Notes: generated from the letters alone by a model not told the origin. DNA of 36,262 nucleotides from Candidatus Iainarchaeum sp. (GCA_017609985.1 JAFCCW010000017.1:1-36262); one strand, 5' to 3'. Positions 1 to 7,679 are shown, counted from the first letter of the stretch. Numbers and translations: made by a program.

Positions 1-159
1 CTTCAAAGCCTTTGCAACGTCGTGAGCCAGCTTGAGAGAGGGATTGTACTTTCCCTGCTCGAGAAAGACAATTGTTTCCCTTCTCACTCCAACCTCTTTT
101 GCCAGCTGTTCCTGCGTCATGCTATACTTTGCCCTGAACTCTTTAATCCTTGTATTCAT
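1..159 (-). CDS. XRE-family HTH regulator, 3' end outside window
   Basis: The 53 visible codons begin [20 protein letters not shown] and continue through a complete helix-turn-helix (recognition helix near [14 protein letters not shown]) to residues like [14 protein letters not shown]. This is the compact YgzD/YozG type of XRE regulator, normally about 65-75 residues, so only a short C-terminus is missing. The ATG overlaps the TGA of the upstream membrane-protein gene as ATGA, which fixes the start and implies translational coupling. Small XRE proteins of this kind are often encoded beside DUF2178-like membrane proteins, as here. The target operator is unknown; autoregulation of this small operon is inference. 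Confidence 0.85.
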   Translation of the reverse strand, partial: MNTRIKEFRAKYSMTQEQLAKEVGVRRETIVFLEQGKYNPSLKLAHDVAKALK

Positions 160-539
160 TCTGCATCTCCTTTTTTCATGAAATGCCATCTGAAACCAAT
201 TAATGTTGCAGACATCAGAAACAAAAGAATTCCAAGAACAAGGCTTGCGCTCAGCTCAGCAGCTCCAAGATAGTCAATCCAGTAAAGCCCAGCAACTGCC
301 ATGAATGTTATCTGCCAAGACCAAGCTGCTGCGTATCCTGAAAGCTTTTTTGTTCTCTCGTCTTGATTGTGTTGTTCTCTATTCCTGTGTCTGAAGATAG
401 TCAGTACAACAACAACTGCAATAATACTTGTTGCAACAGAGATTGTTTGCCCATTAAATCCCAGCATATAAAACAGGGCAGCAAGCATGACTGCAACTAC
501 TGCAATTCTGTATAAAAGGGTATTTTTCCATGAAACCAT
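156..539 (-). CDS. DUF2178-like four-helix membrane protein
   Basis: A 127-residue protein with four hydrophobic segments (about residues 10-27, 33-48, 72-90 and 97-115). A polar stretch with the motif [16 protein letters not shown] lies between the second and third helices. The DER motif followed by an aromatic helix, together with the size and a neighbouring small XRE regulator, fits the archaeal DUF2178 membrane family, whose function is unknown. It lies in a minus-strand operon between a frameshifted paralogue and the XRE gene, overlapping the latter by 4 nt. The family assignment rests on motif and layout only. Confidence 0.7.
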   Translation of the reverse strand: MVSWKNTLLYRIAVVAVMLAALFYMLGFNGQTISVATSIIAVVVVLTIFRHRNREQHNQDERTKKLSGYAAAWSWQITFMAVAGLYWIDYLGAAELSASLVLGILLFLMSATLIGFRWHFMKKGDAE

Positions 540-590
540 TCGAATTCCTCCTATTTTTGATTTATCTTTATCAAGTTATTTTATGTTCGC

Positions 591-1008
591 TTATTCGCTT
601 ATTTTTCTTCTCAGATAGAGTGCAAGCACAAGGAATATGGCTCCTGGCACAAGCACTATTGCTGCCACAAACTGACCAATGGAAAGCTCCTGCATTCCAA
701 GCAGTTCCTGCATGAAGATGTTTGCCCCAGAGCAATCCCACAGTAAGCCAGATTGTAGACAGGTAAGCATAGTAGCCTGCCTTGTGAGCAGCTTTTTTTG
801 ACAGCTCATCTTCTGCTACAAAGCCTTTCTTGATATCGCTTGACCTTTTCCAAATCATAAATGTTGCAATCCCAGCGATTACAAGAATTGTTCCTATTAT
901 CGCATAGTCTGCTACTTCAAGTGCGCTGCCAGCCATCCAGAAATAAACTGTCACAAGCACTGCAGCAACAAGCCCCAACTTTGTAATCAGGGTTATTTTT
1001 TCATTCAT
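591..1008 (-). pseudogene. DUF2178-like membrane protein, frameshifted
   Basis: The frame from the ATG at 1008 encodes three hydrophobic helices with the AEDELSKKAAHKAGYYAYL motif, the counterpart of the DER motif in the next gene. After the residues GLLW at about 725-728 it becomes polar and cysteine-rich, which is unlike a membrane protein. The next frame carries on naturally from there as ANIFMQELLGMQELSIGQ and a last hydrophobic helix, ending in LYLRRKISE at 591. One extra G in the GGGG run (CCCC on the plus strand, 725-728) explains the shift. The merged product would be about 138 residues. It is either a decayed paralogue or a sequencing error. Confidence 0.65.
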
Positions 1009-1056
1009 TTTAAGACCACCTAATGTTATGTTATTCTAACACTATGTTATATTTAT

Positions 1057-1500
1057 CTAACAGCCAGCTTTTGCTTTTTTCTTTGAATCTATCTCTGGAA
1101 TATAAGGCTTTATGTCCAGAACTTTTGTTCCCTCTACTGCATCAATTCCGTTGATTTCAATTCTTTTTCCATTGATTGAATTAACTTTTACTGCTGAATA
1201 GCCAAGCGGGGTTGGTCTGTTTGGTGTGCGAGTGGAGAACAGCCCTTTTGGTTCTGCAGTCCAACCGGTTTGAACTGAAAGCGAGTAACTATCTGATTTG
1301 TCAAGAAGATAAAAAACATGAATGTGTGAAAAACTTTCAAGGTCCTTCAAACCGGCTTCAAATTCCGGAAAAAGCTCTATTTCTGCTTTTTTGTCTGAAA
1401 AAGCAGACTGCCTTGGACAATCCTGCCTTGACTTAAAAACAGAGTGAATTACTCCAATTGGGTTTAGAAAATTTTTCATACTGAATAAGTGGTTCAACAT
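1057..1500 (-). CDS. trmO: TrmO/TsaA-like (UPF0066) tRNA methyltransferase
   Basis: A 147-residue protein with the family hallmarks in order: PIGVIHSVF near the N-terminus, SHIHVFYLLDKSD mid-protein, FSTRTPNRPTPLGYSAVKV (the SAM-binding RxPxRPxPxG region) and VLDIKPYIPEID near the C-terminus. TrmO enzymes N6-methylate t6A37 in certain tRNAs using SAM. The archaeal version is usually this short because it lacks the C-terminal extension of the E. coli protein. The methionine at residue 8 (first base 1479) is a plausible alternative start because it places PIGVIHS at the normal distance. Its exact substrate in this organism is inferred. The gene lies downstream of alaS on the same strand. Confidence 0.8.
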   Translation of the reverse strand: MLNHLFSMKNFLNPIGVIHSVFKSRQDCPRQSAFSDKKAEIELFPEFEAGLKDLESFSHIHVFYLLDKSDSYSLSVQTGWTAEPKGLFSTRTPNRPTPLGYSAVKVNSINGKRIEINGIDAVEGTKVLDIKPYIPEIDSKKKAKAGC

Positions 1501-1514
1501 ATTAAAAAAAGCAT

Positions 1515-1805
1515 TTATTTATTTTTGATTTTCCATTTATCCTTGTTTTTGAGACCAATAGCAAGGTAAATCAGCCCAAGAGCGCTGATTCCAAAAAAGC
1601 CAGGATTCTTTGTCGCAATTCCGATTGCTCCCATTGGCAAAAAACAGATTCCCATTATGAACAGAGCATGATAGTCCGGCTCCAAATTTTCACCAGGCCC
1701 CAGCTTTCTTTTTCTGACAATAAGCACAACAAAACCCAGCAAGAGGAGAAATACAAAAACCCCAATCAAAAGAAATAAGTAAATTCCCTCCACGCAAATC
1801 ACCAA
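1515..1805 (-). CDS. small three-helix membrane protein
   Basis: A 96-residue protein with hydrophobic segments at about residues 7-30, 47-63 and 67-84, and a basic tail (KNKDKWKIKNK). The second half (NPGFFGISALGLIYLAIGLK) looks like a conserved hairpin of two helices. I do not recognise a named family. It sits between alaS and the TrmO gene on the same strand with short gaps, so it could be co-transcribed with them. No catalytic motif is visible. Confidence 0.6.
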   Translation of the reverse strand: MVICVEGIYLFLLIGVFVFLLLLGFVVLIVRKRKLGPGENLEPDYHALFIMGICFLPMGAIGIATKNPGFFGISALGLIYLAIGLKNKDKWKIKNK

Positions 1806-1825
1806 CCTATTGCATTAACCAATAT

Positions 1826-4228
1826 TTAATTTTTGCATTTCTTGACATTCCTGAATCCCTTAAGCTCTTCCATAAATCTCTTAGCAGTTCTTGCAACATG
1901 CTCGGGCTGAGTGCTGAAAGCACGTGCTGTCTCTTCAAGCAGTCTTTCATCAGACAACTCTTCTTTTTGCACTTTTTTTGCGGGTTCCAGTTCAGTTCCT
2001 TCAATGCTCTTGCCCTTCTTCACTGCCTTTCTTGCCTTCTTCCACTTGCTAAAAAGCTCTCTTGCTCTTGCAGGAACCTGCTGTTTTGAAACACCCATTG
2101 CAAAGGCAGTTTCCTCCAAAAAGCTTGATTTTTCTCCAGTTGCCTTCTCCGCTGCCTTGCCTGAAACATAATTTATTCTCACAATACCATCCTGCACTCT
2201 GCCTGCTTTCTCTCTTGGCAGAATTTCAGACCCAATTGCAATATTTTTCTTGACTAATTCATTAACGCGCACCTCAATTTTTTCAAGCTGTTCATTGGAC
2301 AGGTTTTCAAAGTGGCTGATGTCCAGCCTTCCCTTTTCAACTGTTTTTGCTGCGCCAGCCTGCCAGACATGCCTTCCCAATAGTTCGCGCGCAACAGCAT
2401 TTACTAAGTGGGCAGTGGTGTGATGCTGGGTCAACTGTTCCCGCCTTTCAAAGTCAATAATTCCTCTAATCTTATCGCCTTCCTTGAATAAAGGCTTTTC
2501 AGACAGGCTGTGAATAATGTGACCGTTCTGAGTGAACACTGCCTCAATCTTCTGCCCCCCCAGCTCGCCAGTGTCATGTTCCTGCCCCCCAGAAGTTGGA
2601 TAAAAACCAGTCCTGTCAAGAACAACAAGAGAGCCAATAATCTTCAAGACAACTGCGTCAAACTCTGTTTTTTTCCAATTGCTCCAGTAAAGCTTTTCTG
2701 TTTCAGGCAATTTATCCAAATCAATTTTTTTCTCCTTTTCAGTTCTAAGCTTTGATTCCTTCTGCTCATGTCTTTCAGAAACCATGGCATAGAAGTCATC
2801 AGGAATCTTCACTGAAATTCCCTTTTCTCCAGCTTCTTTTTCAACATCCTCTGGGGACACGCCGTGTGAGTCATAAAGCTCTATCAACTCTGCTTTGGAA
2901 ATCTTTTTGTCCTTCAAAACAGATTCAATTATCTGACCAGAGCGCTTAACATTCTCAACATGCTTTCGCTTTTCAGACTCAAGAATTTCATTAACATTTT
3001 TAAGATTCTTTGAAAGCTCAGGATACATTGGTTTCAGAAAACGGGCATGCAATTCAATAAGTTTTTGAGAATCAACACTCCACTCGTTCTTGTCCGCAAA
3101 CCCAAAAGCCCGCCTCAAAATTGTTCTAAGATTATAGCCCCCGCCCACATTAGATGGCAAAGCACCATCATTCAGAGCAAAAAGTGCAGCTCTTGAATGC
3201 TCCCCAATGGAGTAAATCGCAACAAGCGGCAGGATTTTTTCCTTCATTTTCTTAACATCATAACCTGTTTGCTTAGAAATATGCTTCCAAACCTTGTTCA
3301 CATCTTCAACCTCATCAAGGTTAAGCAGTGCAGAGAAAGGAAGAAATTTCTGCATTAATTCTTCATCCGGCTTGAAGCCAGTCAGCTTGTACAAATACTT
3401 TGCCACAGTTGGAAAAGTTGTCTCATAACTATTGCTCTTGCCGGTAGAAAACCAAGGCACGCGTTCATGCCCCTGCCCCATATCCAAGACCTTTATATCT
3501 AATTCACAAGCTCCGCCTTCCTCTACCTGATACTGCATGTAAACCTGGTTTCCAATTTCCATCCCCTTGCTGAAAAATTCCATGCTTGGCCCGAAAGTTC
3601 CGCCGCCAGCCCAGGCATCCTCATGCACAACAATCTCGTCTTCTGGAACAGTCATGCCCTTGGAAATCCATTCAAAATACTCTTTCCAATAAGTTTCCAT
3701 ATCATAGTCTTTTGCCTGCTCAAAATGAAGCTGTCCAAGCATGTCAAAGCACACATAATGCGAGCCAGTAACACCAACATTGTCAATGTCATTAAATCGA
3801 AGGCTTGGCTGAGGAATAATAACTGCATTGCTCTTTGGCTTTATTTCTCCCGAAACCACATACGGCTGAAATGGATAGACAGAGGCTCCAACCCAGTAAA
3901 CATCATCCCGCCATCTAGCAACAACAGGATAGCGCTTATACTCAAAATAGCCTTTTTTCCTGAAAAACTTCTTGAACGCGTCCCATGTTTCAATGTAATC
4001 AAACTTCTTCTTGGTGTTCGGCGAGCCAATAAATTGATAGCCTCCAAGGCACTGTGCGTCTCCACAGACACTCCTGTTCTCGTCAGTTGACCAGAAAAAG
4101 TTTCCGCATTTTTCACACTTGTTTCTGTGAAAACCAAGTTCTTTAAGAGCACTAACAGGATAATGTTTTTCAGGTTGCTTCTGAGCCTTTGCTCTAAACT
4201 CTTTCTTAACCTGCTTGTCTGTTTTCAT
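1826..4228 (-). CDS. alaS: alanyl-tRNA synthetase, shortened editing domain and no C-Ala domain
   Basis: This 800-residue archaeal AlaRS charges tRNA-Ala with alanine. An N-terminal zinc knuckle (C38, C41, C55, C60) precedes the class II catalytic core, where motif 3 reads DMGQGHERVPW (249-259). The core is followed by the tRNA-recognition region and an AlaX-like domain carrying HTTAH (603-607). The second half of the editing zinc site, normally CxxxH in a CGGTH context, is absent: the chain passes from LPREKAG (670-676) straight to RVQDGIVRINYVSG. The C-terminal C-Ala/DHHA1 domain is also missing. The tail instead holds two related segments, 703-738 and 763-797, each starting with LEETA and ending in KK. 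Archaeal AlaRS is usually near 900 residues. Aminoacylation should be intact; editing of misacylated tRNA is doubtful. Confidence 0.95.
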   Translation of the reverse strand: MKTDKQVKKEFRAKAQKQPEKHYPVSALKELGFHRNKCEKCGNFFWSTDENRSVCGDAQCLGGYQFIGSPNTKKKFDYIETWDAFKKFFRKKGYFEYKRYPVVARWRDDVYWVGASVYPFQPYVVSGEIKPKSNAVIIPQPSLRFNDIDNVGVTGSHYVCFDMLGQLHFEQAKDYDMETYWKEYFEWISKGMTVPEDEIVVHEDAWAGGGTFGPSMEFFSKGMEIGNQVYMQYQVEEGGACELDIKVLDMGQGHERVPWFSTGKSNSYETTFPTVAKYLYKLTGFKPDEELMQKFLPFSALLNLDEVEDVNKVWKHISKQTGYDVKKMKEKILPLVAIYSIGEHSRAALFALNDGALPSNVGGGYNLRTILRRAFGFADKNEWSVDSQKLIELHARFLKPMYPELSKNLKNVNEILESEKRKHVENVKRSGQIIESVLKDKKISKAELIELYDSHGVSPEDVEKEAGEKGISVKIPDDFYAMVSERHEQKESKLRTEKEKKIDLDKLPETEKLYWSNWKKTEFDAVVLKIIGSLVVLDRTGFYPTSGGQEHDTGELGGQKIEAVFTQNGHIIHSLSEKPLFKEGDKIRGIIDFERREQLTQHHTTAHLVNAVARELLGRHVWQAGAAKTVEKGRLDISHFENLSNEQLEKIEVRVNELVKKNIAIGSEILPREKAGRVQDGIVRINYVSGKAAEKATGEKSSFLEETAFAMGVSKQQVPARARELFSKWKKARKAVKKGKSIEGTELEPAKKVQKEELSDERLLEETARAFSTQPEHVARTAKRFMEELKGFRNVKKCKN

Positions 4229-4279
4229 GCAATAAAATAGTATAAAAAGGTTTTTTAAGATAGGGAGCAGTCTTAATTC

Positions 4280-4936
4280 TCATCTTCGCCTTCGCGACTT
4301 TGGAAGAACATCCTGCTGCCTTCTTCTCAACGCCGTGTGTCTCTCGCCTCTCGCCCTGTTTCTCTCCTGCTTTCGTCTTTCTCCCGCTCTAAGAGTTCCA
4401 AGAAGAGAAGCGAAACCAAAGAGCACCGGGATAGTGGAGCCAGCAGCAACTCCAGCAGTGCTTGCTTTTTTGTAGTTTGCTCTTTGTTTCTTTAAAAATT
4501 CTTCAGCTTTTTTTTCCACTCCCGCAGTATGCTGGGATTCAGACAAGTGCCTTAGCACAGCAGTAATATTTTCCTGGTTGTTTGCTCTTGGAACAACATA
4601 GTAAACCTTGTCCCCAACAATCTTGAAAGCATTCCTATTTTTTTCCCTTGCATTTCTTGCTTCTGTTGAACCAATTTCTGCAGTCCCAACAATACTCAGG
4701 TCCCGAGCAAAATCATCCAAAAAACATTCTGAAGTAAACCTGTGCCTTGCAAGCTCTCTTGGTTCAAGAGTAAGTTCTCGTCCAACTGCTCCGGCAAGAC
4801 CAGCTCCAATTGCAAGTCCGAGAACAGAATTTCTAGCAGTTCTGCCCATGAACTTTAAGATTCGCCAATAAGAAGTATAGACATCACCGTTTCTTGAAAC
4901 TTCAAAGTCAGGCTCTTGTTCTCTTTCCTTTACCAT
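4280..4936 (-). CDS. hypothetical membrane protein with basic C-terminus
   Basis: A 218-residue protein not recognised as any family. Two hydrophobic segments are visible, at about 36-52 (glycine/alanine-rich) and 158-181. Between them is a polar domain with a short beta-like stretch (KIVGDKVYYVVPRANNQ), followed by lysine/arginine-rich helices. The last 35 residues are mostly Arg, Lys and Gln. The layout suggests a two-pass protein with a soluble loop and a cytoplasmic basic tail that could touch nucleic acid or lipid head groups; that role is speculation. It is a single gene upstream of alaS, separated by about 50 nt. Confidence 0.55.
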   Translation of the reverse strand: MVKEREQEPDFEVSRNGDVYTSYWRILKFMGRTARNSVLGLAIGAGLAGAVGRELTLEPRELARHRFTSECFLDDFARDLSIVGTAEIGSTEARNAREKNRNAFKIVGDKVYYVVPRANNQENITAVLRHLSESQHTAGVEKKAEEFLKKQRANYKKASTAGVAAGSTIPVLFGFASLLGTLRAGERRKQERNRARGERHTALRRRQQDVLPKSRRRR

Positions 4937-5028
4937 AACAATTGTAATAAGTTAATAGTTAATAAATCTTTCAGCTGACTTTGTTTTATACAAAACTATT
5001 TTATAGACAAAATGCAATTAATTCAGTT

Positions 5029-5190
5029 ATGAGACTAAAACCGAGAAAGCGAGATCCTCCAAAAGTTGTTCTGCTTGGAAATGTTGGATTAAGACATCAA
5101 GGAGAACAAATATTATCCAGAACATCCAAGCTAGCAAATCGTTTCTCTGGATTTAAATTTTTTGGAATAGACAAAACTGGAATTGTGTAG
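5029..5190 (+). pseudogene. N-terminal remnant of a methyltransferase-like gene
   Basis: Reading from ATG 5029, 53 codons start MRLKPRKRDPPKVVLLGNVG and end FKFFGIDKTGIV before TAG. A beta strand VVLLGNVG, a helix with QGEQILSRTSKLA, and a second strand ending FFGID match the start of a Rossmann-type SAM-methyltransferase fold (strand 1, helix A, strand 2 with terminal Asp). A 53-residue protein cannot complete that fold. The fragment at 8852-9217 supplies what looks like the remainder (DNSIAYISSHMAVGHY and later strands). I infer one ancestral gene interrupted by about 3.6 kb of inserted DNA. A TTG start at 4981 is possible but lies in promoter-like AT-rich sequence. Confidence 0.6.
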
Positions 5191-5262
5191 GTAAATTAAA
5201 AGATACGTTGTGCCTTTATATTATTAATAAATGTTTTGTACAGTATTTATTTAGGTTTATAT

Positions 5263-6348
5263 ATGTCAACTATGTCAGAATATGTTGGATTTGATTCAAA
5301 GAGGTTTGTGCGAGGGCGATTTGAAGCGCTTATTGGTGTGGGTATTACAATCCAAAAAAGCAAGTTTGAAGAGTTTAAAGAAGTTTATAACAATTTTATG
5401 AAGGAACTTTTTAATAATAATAATATCCCTTATAGAAGGCCAATATATAAGTCTTATGATTTAAAACGATTGTTTTTTTCCCAGGGAATTCACCCTATCG
5501 AAGATTTTGTTAAGGAAACAAAAGGATTAATAGATTTTGTCGATTTTTATTATTCTTATTTTAAAAATAAGACTATGGATCAGAAAGACGATGAAACCAA
5601 AGATAAGATAACAGATTTTATTGATGTTTATTACAACGCCCCTAAAGGAAAGCAAACAGTTAGTGCTATTAAGTTTATGAATATTATTGAACCAACATAC
5701 CCTGCGATTTGTGTGTGGTCTTTTATTAACTCAAATCCTCTAAAATGTGATGCTGATTTCTATATTGATAATTTTAAGGCACTTCCTTCAAAAATGTGGA
5801 ATGAGTTAAGCAATATCAAAACAATGAATGTAGTATACAGTGGTGGAAAATGCAATTATTTGGTATCTGCTGCAGATTTATATTTATGTTGTATAGAGGA
5901 TAGAATTAGAGAAGGAGATGTTCCTCTTAATCGTTCAGTACATAAAATATTGCATCCTGACTTTACTGGTAAATTTGATACAAATTTTGTAGGAACCCAT
6001 TATTTGTATCCTTTAGCACCAGCAAGTAAATCAGAGATTAGTATTAATTCAAAAATATTACACCCAATATACTATATCTTCACAGAAGGAAGTGAAATAT
6101 TTTCAAAGACGTTTGGCAGGAAGGGTGGTGAACAAACATTTTTAGAACAATCGCCATTTCTTGATAAAGTCTTATCTATTGCTGCGAAAGAAAATGGGAG
6201 CGTAAAATTCTATGACCCAACACAAGATAACAGTTTTATTCTCCCTTCTGACAAGTTCTATTATTATGGGGAGAAAGGTAAAGAGAAAATTGAAACATTA
6301 AAACGACTTGGGTTTACAAATGAAATATCTACAGCAGAAAACATATAA
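5263..6348 (+). CDS. uncharacterised protein, possibly DUF3800-like RNase H fold
   Basis: A 361-residue protein in AT-rich DNA unlike the neighbouring housekeeping genes. ATG 5263 is preferred over TTG 5236 because it is the first ATG after a TATA-like TTTATATTA near 5215. The N-terminus EYVGFDSKRF (Asp11) resembles strand 1 of an RNase H-like fold. CDADFYIDNF (about 162-171) and YLVSAADLYLCCIEDRI (Asp205) resemble the later acidic positions and the LADxxA helix of DUF3800 proteins. These resemblances are by eye and weak. DUF3800-type proteins occur in mobile and defence contexts, and this gene lies inside the interrupted methyltransferase locus next to a winged-helix gene and a transposase. 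Function is not established. Confidence 0.5.
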   Translation: MSTMSEYVGFDSKRFVRGRFEALIGVGITIQKSKFEEFKEVYNNFMKELFNNNNIPYRRPIYKSYDLKRLFFSQGIHPIEDFVKETKGLIDFVDFYYSYFKNKTMDQKDDETKDKITDFIDVYYNAPKGKQTVSAIKFMNIIEPTYPAICVWSFINSNPLKCDADFYIDNFKALPSKMWNELSNIKTMNVVYSGGKCNYLVSAADLYLCCIEDRIREGDVPLNRSVHKILHPDFTGKFDTNFVGTHYLYPLAPASKSEISINSKILHPIYYIFTEGSEIFSKTFGRKGGEQTFLEQSPFLDKVLSIAAKENGSVKFYDPTQDNSFILPSDKFYYYGEKGKEKIETLKRLGFTNEISTAENI

Positions 6349-6360
6349 ATTAAATTATGA

Positions 6361-6377
6361 GATAATGGCCCATTATC
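6361..6377. terminator. palindrome between convergent genes
   Basis: GATAATGG and CCATTATC form an 8-bp perfect inverted repeat around a single C, in the 91-nt gap between the convergent genes 5263-6348 and 6440-7153. A loop of one base is too tight for a normal RNA hairpin, so it may equally be a protein-binding palindrome. T-rich sequence follows at 6395-6420. Confidence 0.3.
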
Positions 6378-6439
6378 CTGGTCTGGAAAACACGCCTAAA
6401 TTATTAATCGTCCTTTAAGTATATAAAGGTTATGTTAAC

Positions 6440-7153
6440 TCAATTCTCTGCAGTTTTTTTTGATTCCTCTTCTTCCATTTCCTCTTCCAAACATTTTATT
6501 AGAAATTTGAGTTTAGCTATTTTAGCTTTGTTTTTAGGGACTGTTAAACTAATACCATCACTAAGTAGATTTGCCCTGTAAACTTCATTCTCGTTAAAGT
6601 TAGTGACCTCCTCTCCTTGCTCAAATTGGCTAACTTCACTCAAATTATCACCTTTGGATTCGAAATCGTCGTTTTCCTTAATATTTTTATTAGTTTTAAT
6701 AATAGTTATATATGGCGTAAGAGTTTTATATATATTCTTAATTTTTCGTTCTTTCTTTAATGCTTCTACTTGTGAAAATCCCGCATTAATTAGTTGAGCT
6801 TCGAAATTGATGCCTTCAATATCATTACCAATATTCTCAGATAATGTGCGAAAGAGAGATACATTTGTTATGGCTTCAAGAATATATTCCTCTCTCCTCT
6901 CGGCTTTTGCATAAACAATCTTTCTCCCCAACTCAGTGATCCTAATATCTCCTCGTTTATCTAATAGCCCATATTTCCTTAAGTCAGATACTGTATTTAT
7001 AAACGCCCCATTATTTGAGGAGCTATACCCCAAGAGTTTAGCAAAGGCATCCCTATTTGCCGAGTATCCTTTCAATTCTTTTTCAAACTTTTCAATAAGC
7101 TCAATCGCCTTATTGATTCTCAAGGTAGGATATTCTATTCTTTTTGCAACCAT
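6440..7153 (-). CDS. winged-helix-like protein in the insertion island
   Basis: A 237-residue protein. The N-terminal 100 residues look like a winged helix: YPTLRINKAIELIEKFEKEL, a helix-turn-helix around AFAKLLGYSSSNNGAFINTV, then a wing LRKYGLLDKRGDIRITELGR. Mobile or defence-associated archaeal regulators often have this pattern. A long helical middle and an acidic, low-complexity linker follow (about 165-195), then a coiled-coil-prone tail with EEEMEEEESKK. It converges on the gene at 5263-6348. High AT content and Asn/Ile/Lys-rich composition match that gene and not the chromosome around it, consistent with shared import. No specific family is assigned. Confidence 0.55.
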   Translation of the reverse strand: MVAKRIEYPTLRINKAIELIEKFEKELKGYSANRDAFAKLLGYSSSNNGAFINTVSDLRKYGLLDKRGDIRITELGRKIVYAKAERREEYILEAITNVSLFRTLSENIGNDIEGINFEAQLINAGFSQVEALKKERKIKNIYKTLTPYITIIKTNKNIKENDDFESKGDNLSEVSQFEQGEEVTNFNENEVYRANLLSDGISLTVPKNKAKIAKLKFLIKCLEEEMEEEESKKTAEN

Positions 7154-7468
7154 GTAAAATCACTTACTATTTCTTGATACAATGAGTTAATAAACATAAC
7201 GTTTTTAGCTAATATTTGTAACTCATTACATAACGTGTTTTTCACATAAGCAGTAATGGAAATAACGCAAGTTATTTAAACATTTGCGGTCTAATATTGG
7301 CGACTCAATGATGTTTCTTTAAGGGATTCTTGGGAGAAACAGAGGGTTGGTAGGTTTTGCAGGGATCATCTCTCCTGCAGACCTATCTTGTACGATGTAG
7401 GGCAAAACCTTCTTAGGCACTCCAGTTGCCCTACATTCTTTTATATGTTGGTGATGCAAAGATATTAA
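7154..7468. other. gene-free stretch with two hairpins
   Basis: This 315-nt stretch upstream of the winged-helix gene and downstream of the small ribbon-helix-helix gene holds no convincing ORF. Its left part (7154-7300) is AT-rich and would contain the promoter of the minus-strand winged-helix gene. Its right part is GC-richer and contains the two inverted repeats listed separately at 7351-7436, which probably belong to the insertion sequence. Confidence 0.6.
7351..7436. repeat. pair of inverted repeats near the left end of the IS
   Basis: Hairpin 1 pairs TAGGT (7351-7355) with ACCTA (7381-7385) and TGCAGG (7358-7363) with CCTGCA (7374-7379). Hairpin 2 pairs ATGTAGGGCAA (7395-7405) perfectly with TTGCCCTACAT (7426-7436), an 11-bp stem with a 20-nt loop. 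They follow the stop of the small minus-strand gene at 7469. They could be a terminator, subterminal transposase sites, or a structured RNA. No copy of the arms is seen near the right end of the transposase gene. Confidence 0.6.
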
Positions 7469-7597
7469 CTACCTTTTGCCTTGTTTGAATCCTTTTTGCT
7501 CTAGGGCCCACTTAAACAGTTTTGTGGGGCTGATTAGCTTATCTTTAAGGAATTCTTTTTCTTCTTTTGTCAGCGAAATTGAGACCCATTCAGGCAT
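7469..7597 (-). CDS. 42-residue ribbon-helix-helix-like protein, divergent from transposase
   Basis: A short gene reading MPEWVSISLTKEEKEFLKDK followed by LISPTKLFKWALEQKGFK and a basic end, closed by TAG. One beta strand (WVSISLT), a helix, a turn with SPTKL and a second helix match the archaeal ribbon-helix-helix pattern in which VSISL-type strands pair in a dimer. It is divergently transcribed from the transposase across 82 nt that contain five copies of an octamer, the expected arrangement for a repressor binding its own divergent promoter. It may repress transposase expression. Coding quality is good, with no internal stop and typical codon use, but the gene is short, so the call depends on pattern and context. 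Confidence 0.65.
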   Translation of the reverse strand: MPEWVSISLTKEEKEFLKDKLISPTKLFKWALEQKGFKQGKR

Positions 7598-7607
7598 ATT
7601 ATCTAAT

Positions 7608-7671
7608 TTATACAAATTATACAATATGTTTAAATACTTAACTGCTTATACAATTTATACAAGTTGTATAA
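7608..7671. promoter_or_regulatory. TTATACAA octamer array, putative divergent operator
   Basis: TTATACAA occurs at 7608-7615, 7617-7624, 7646-7653 and 7655-7662, and inverted as TTGTATAA at 7664-7671. Copies are grouped in pairs with 9-nt spacing. The last two form the palindrome TTATACAA-G-TTGTATAA. Between the pairs is a TATA-like TTTAAATA (7629-7636), well placed for a transcript starting near 7660 and the transposase ATG at 7680. Iterated, phased sites around a promoter are typical of operators for small dimeric regulators. Confidence 0.7.
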
Positions 7672-7679
7672 GTGGTTTG

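Noticed and set aside
7476-7679. N-terminal extension of the transposase by 68 codons
   Set aside because: It would translate the promoter, the octamer array and the antisense of the small RHH-like gene; ATG 7680 gives the normal zinc-ribbon start.
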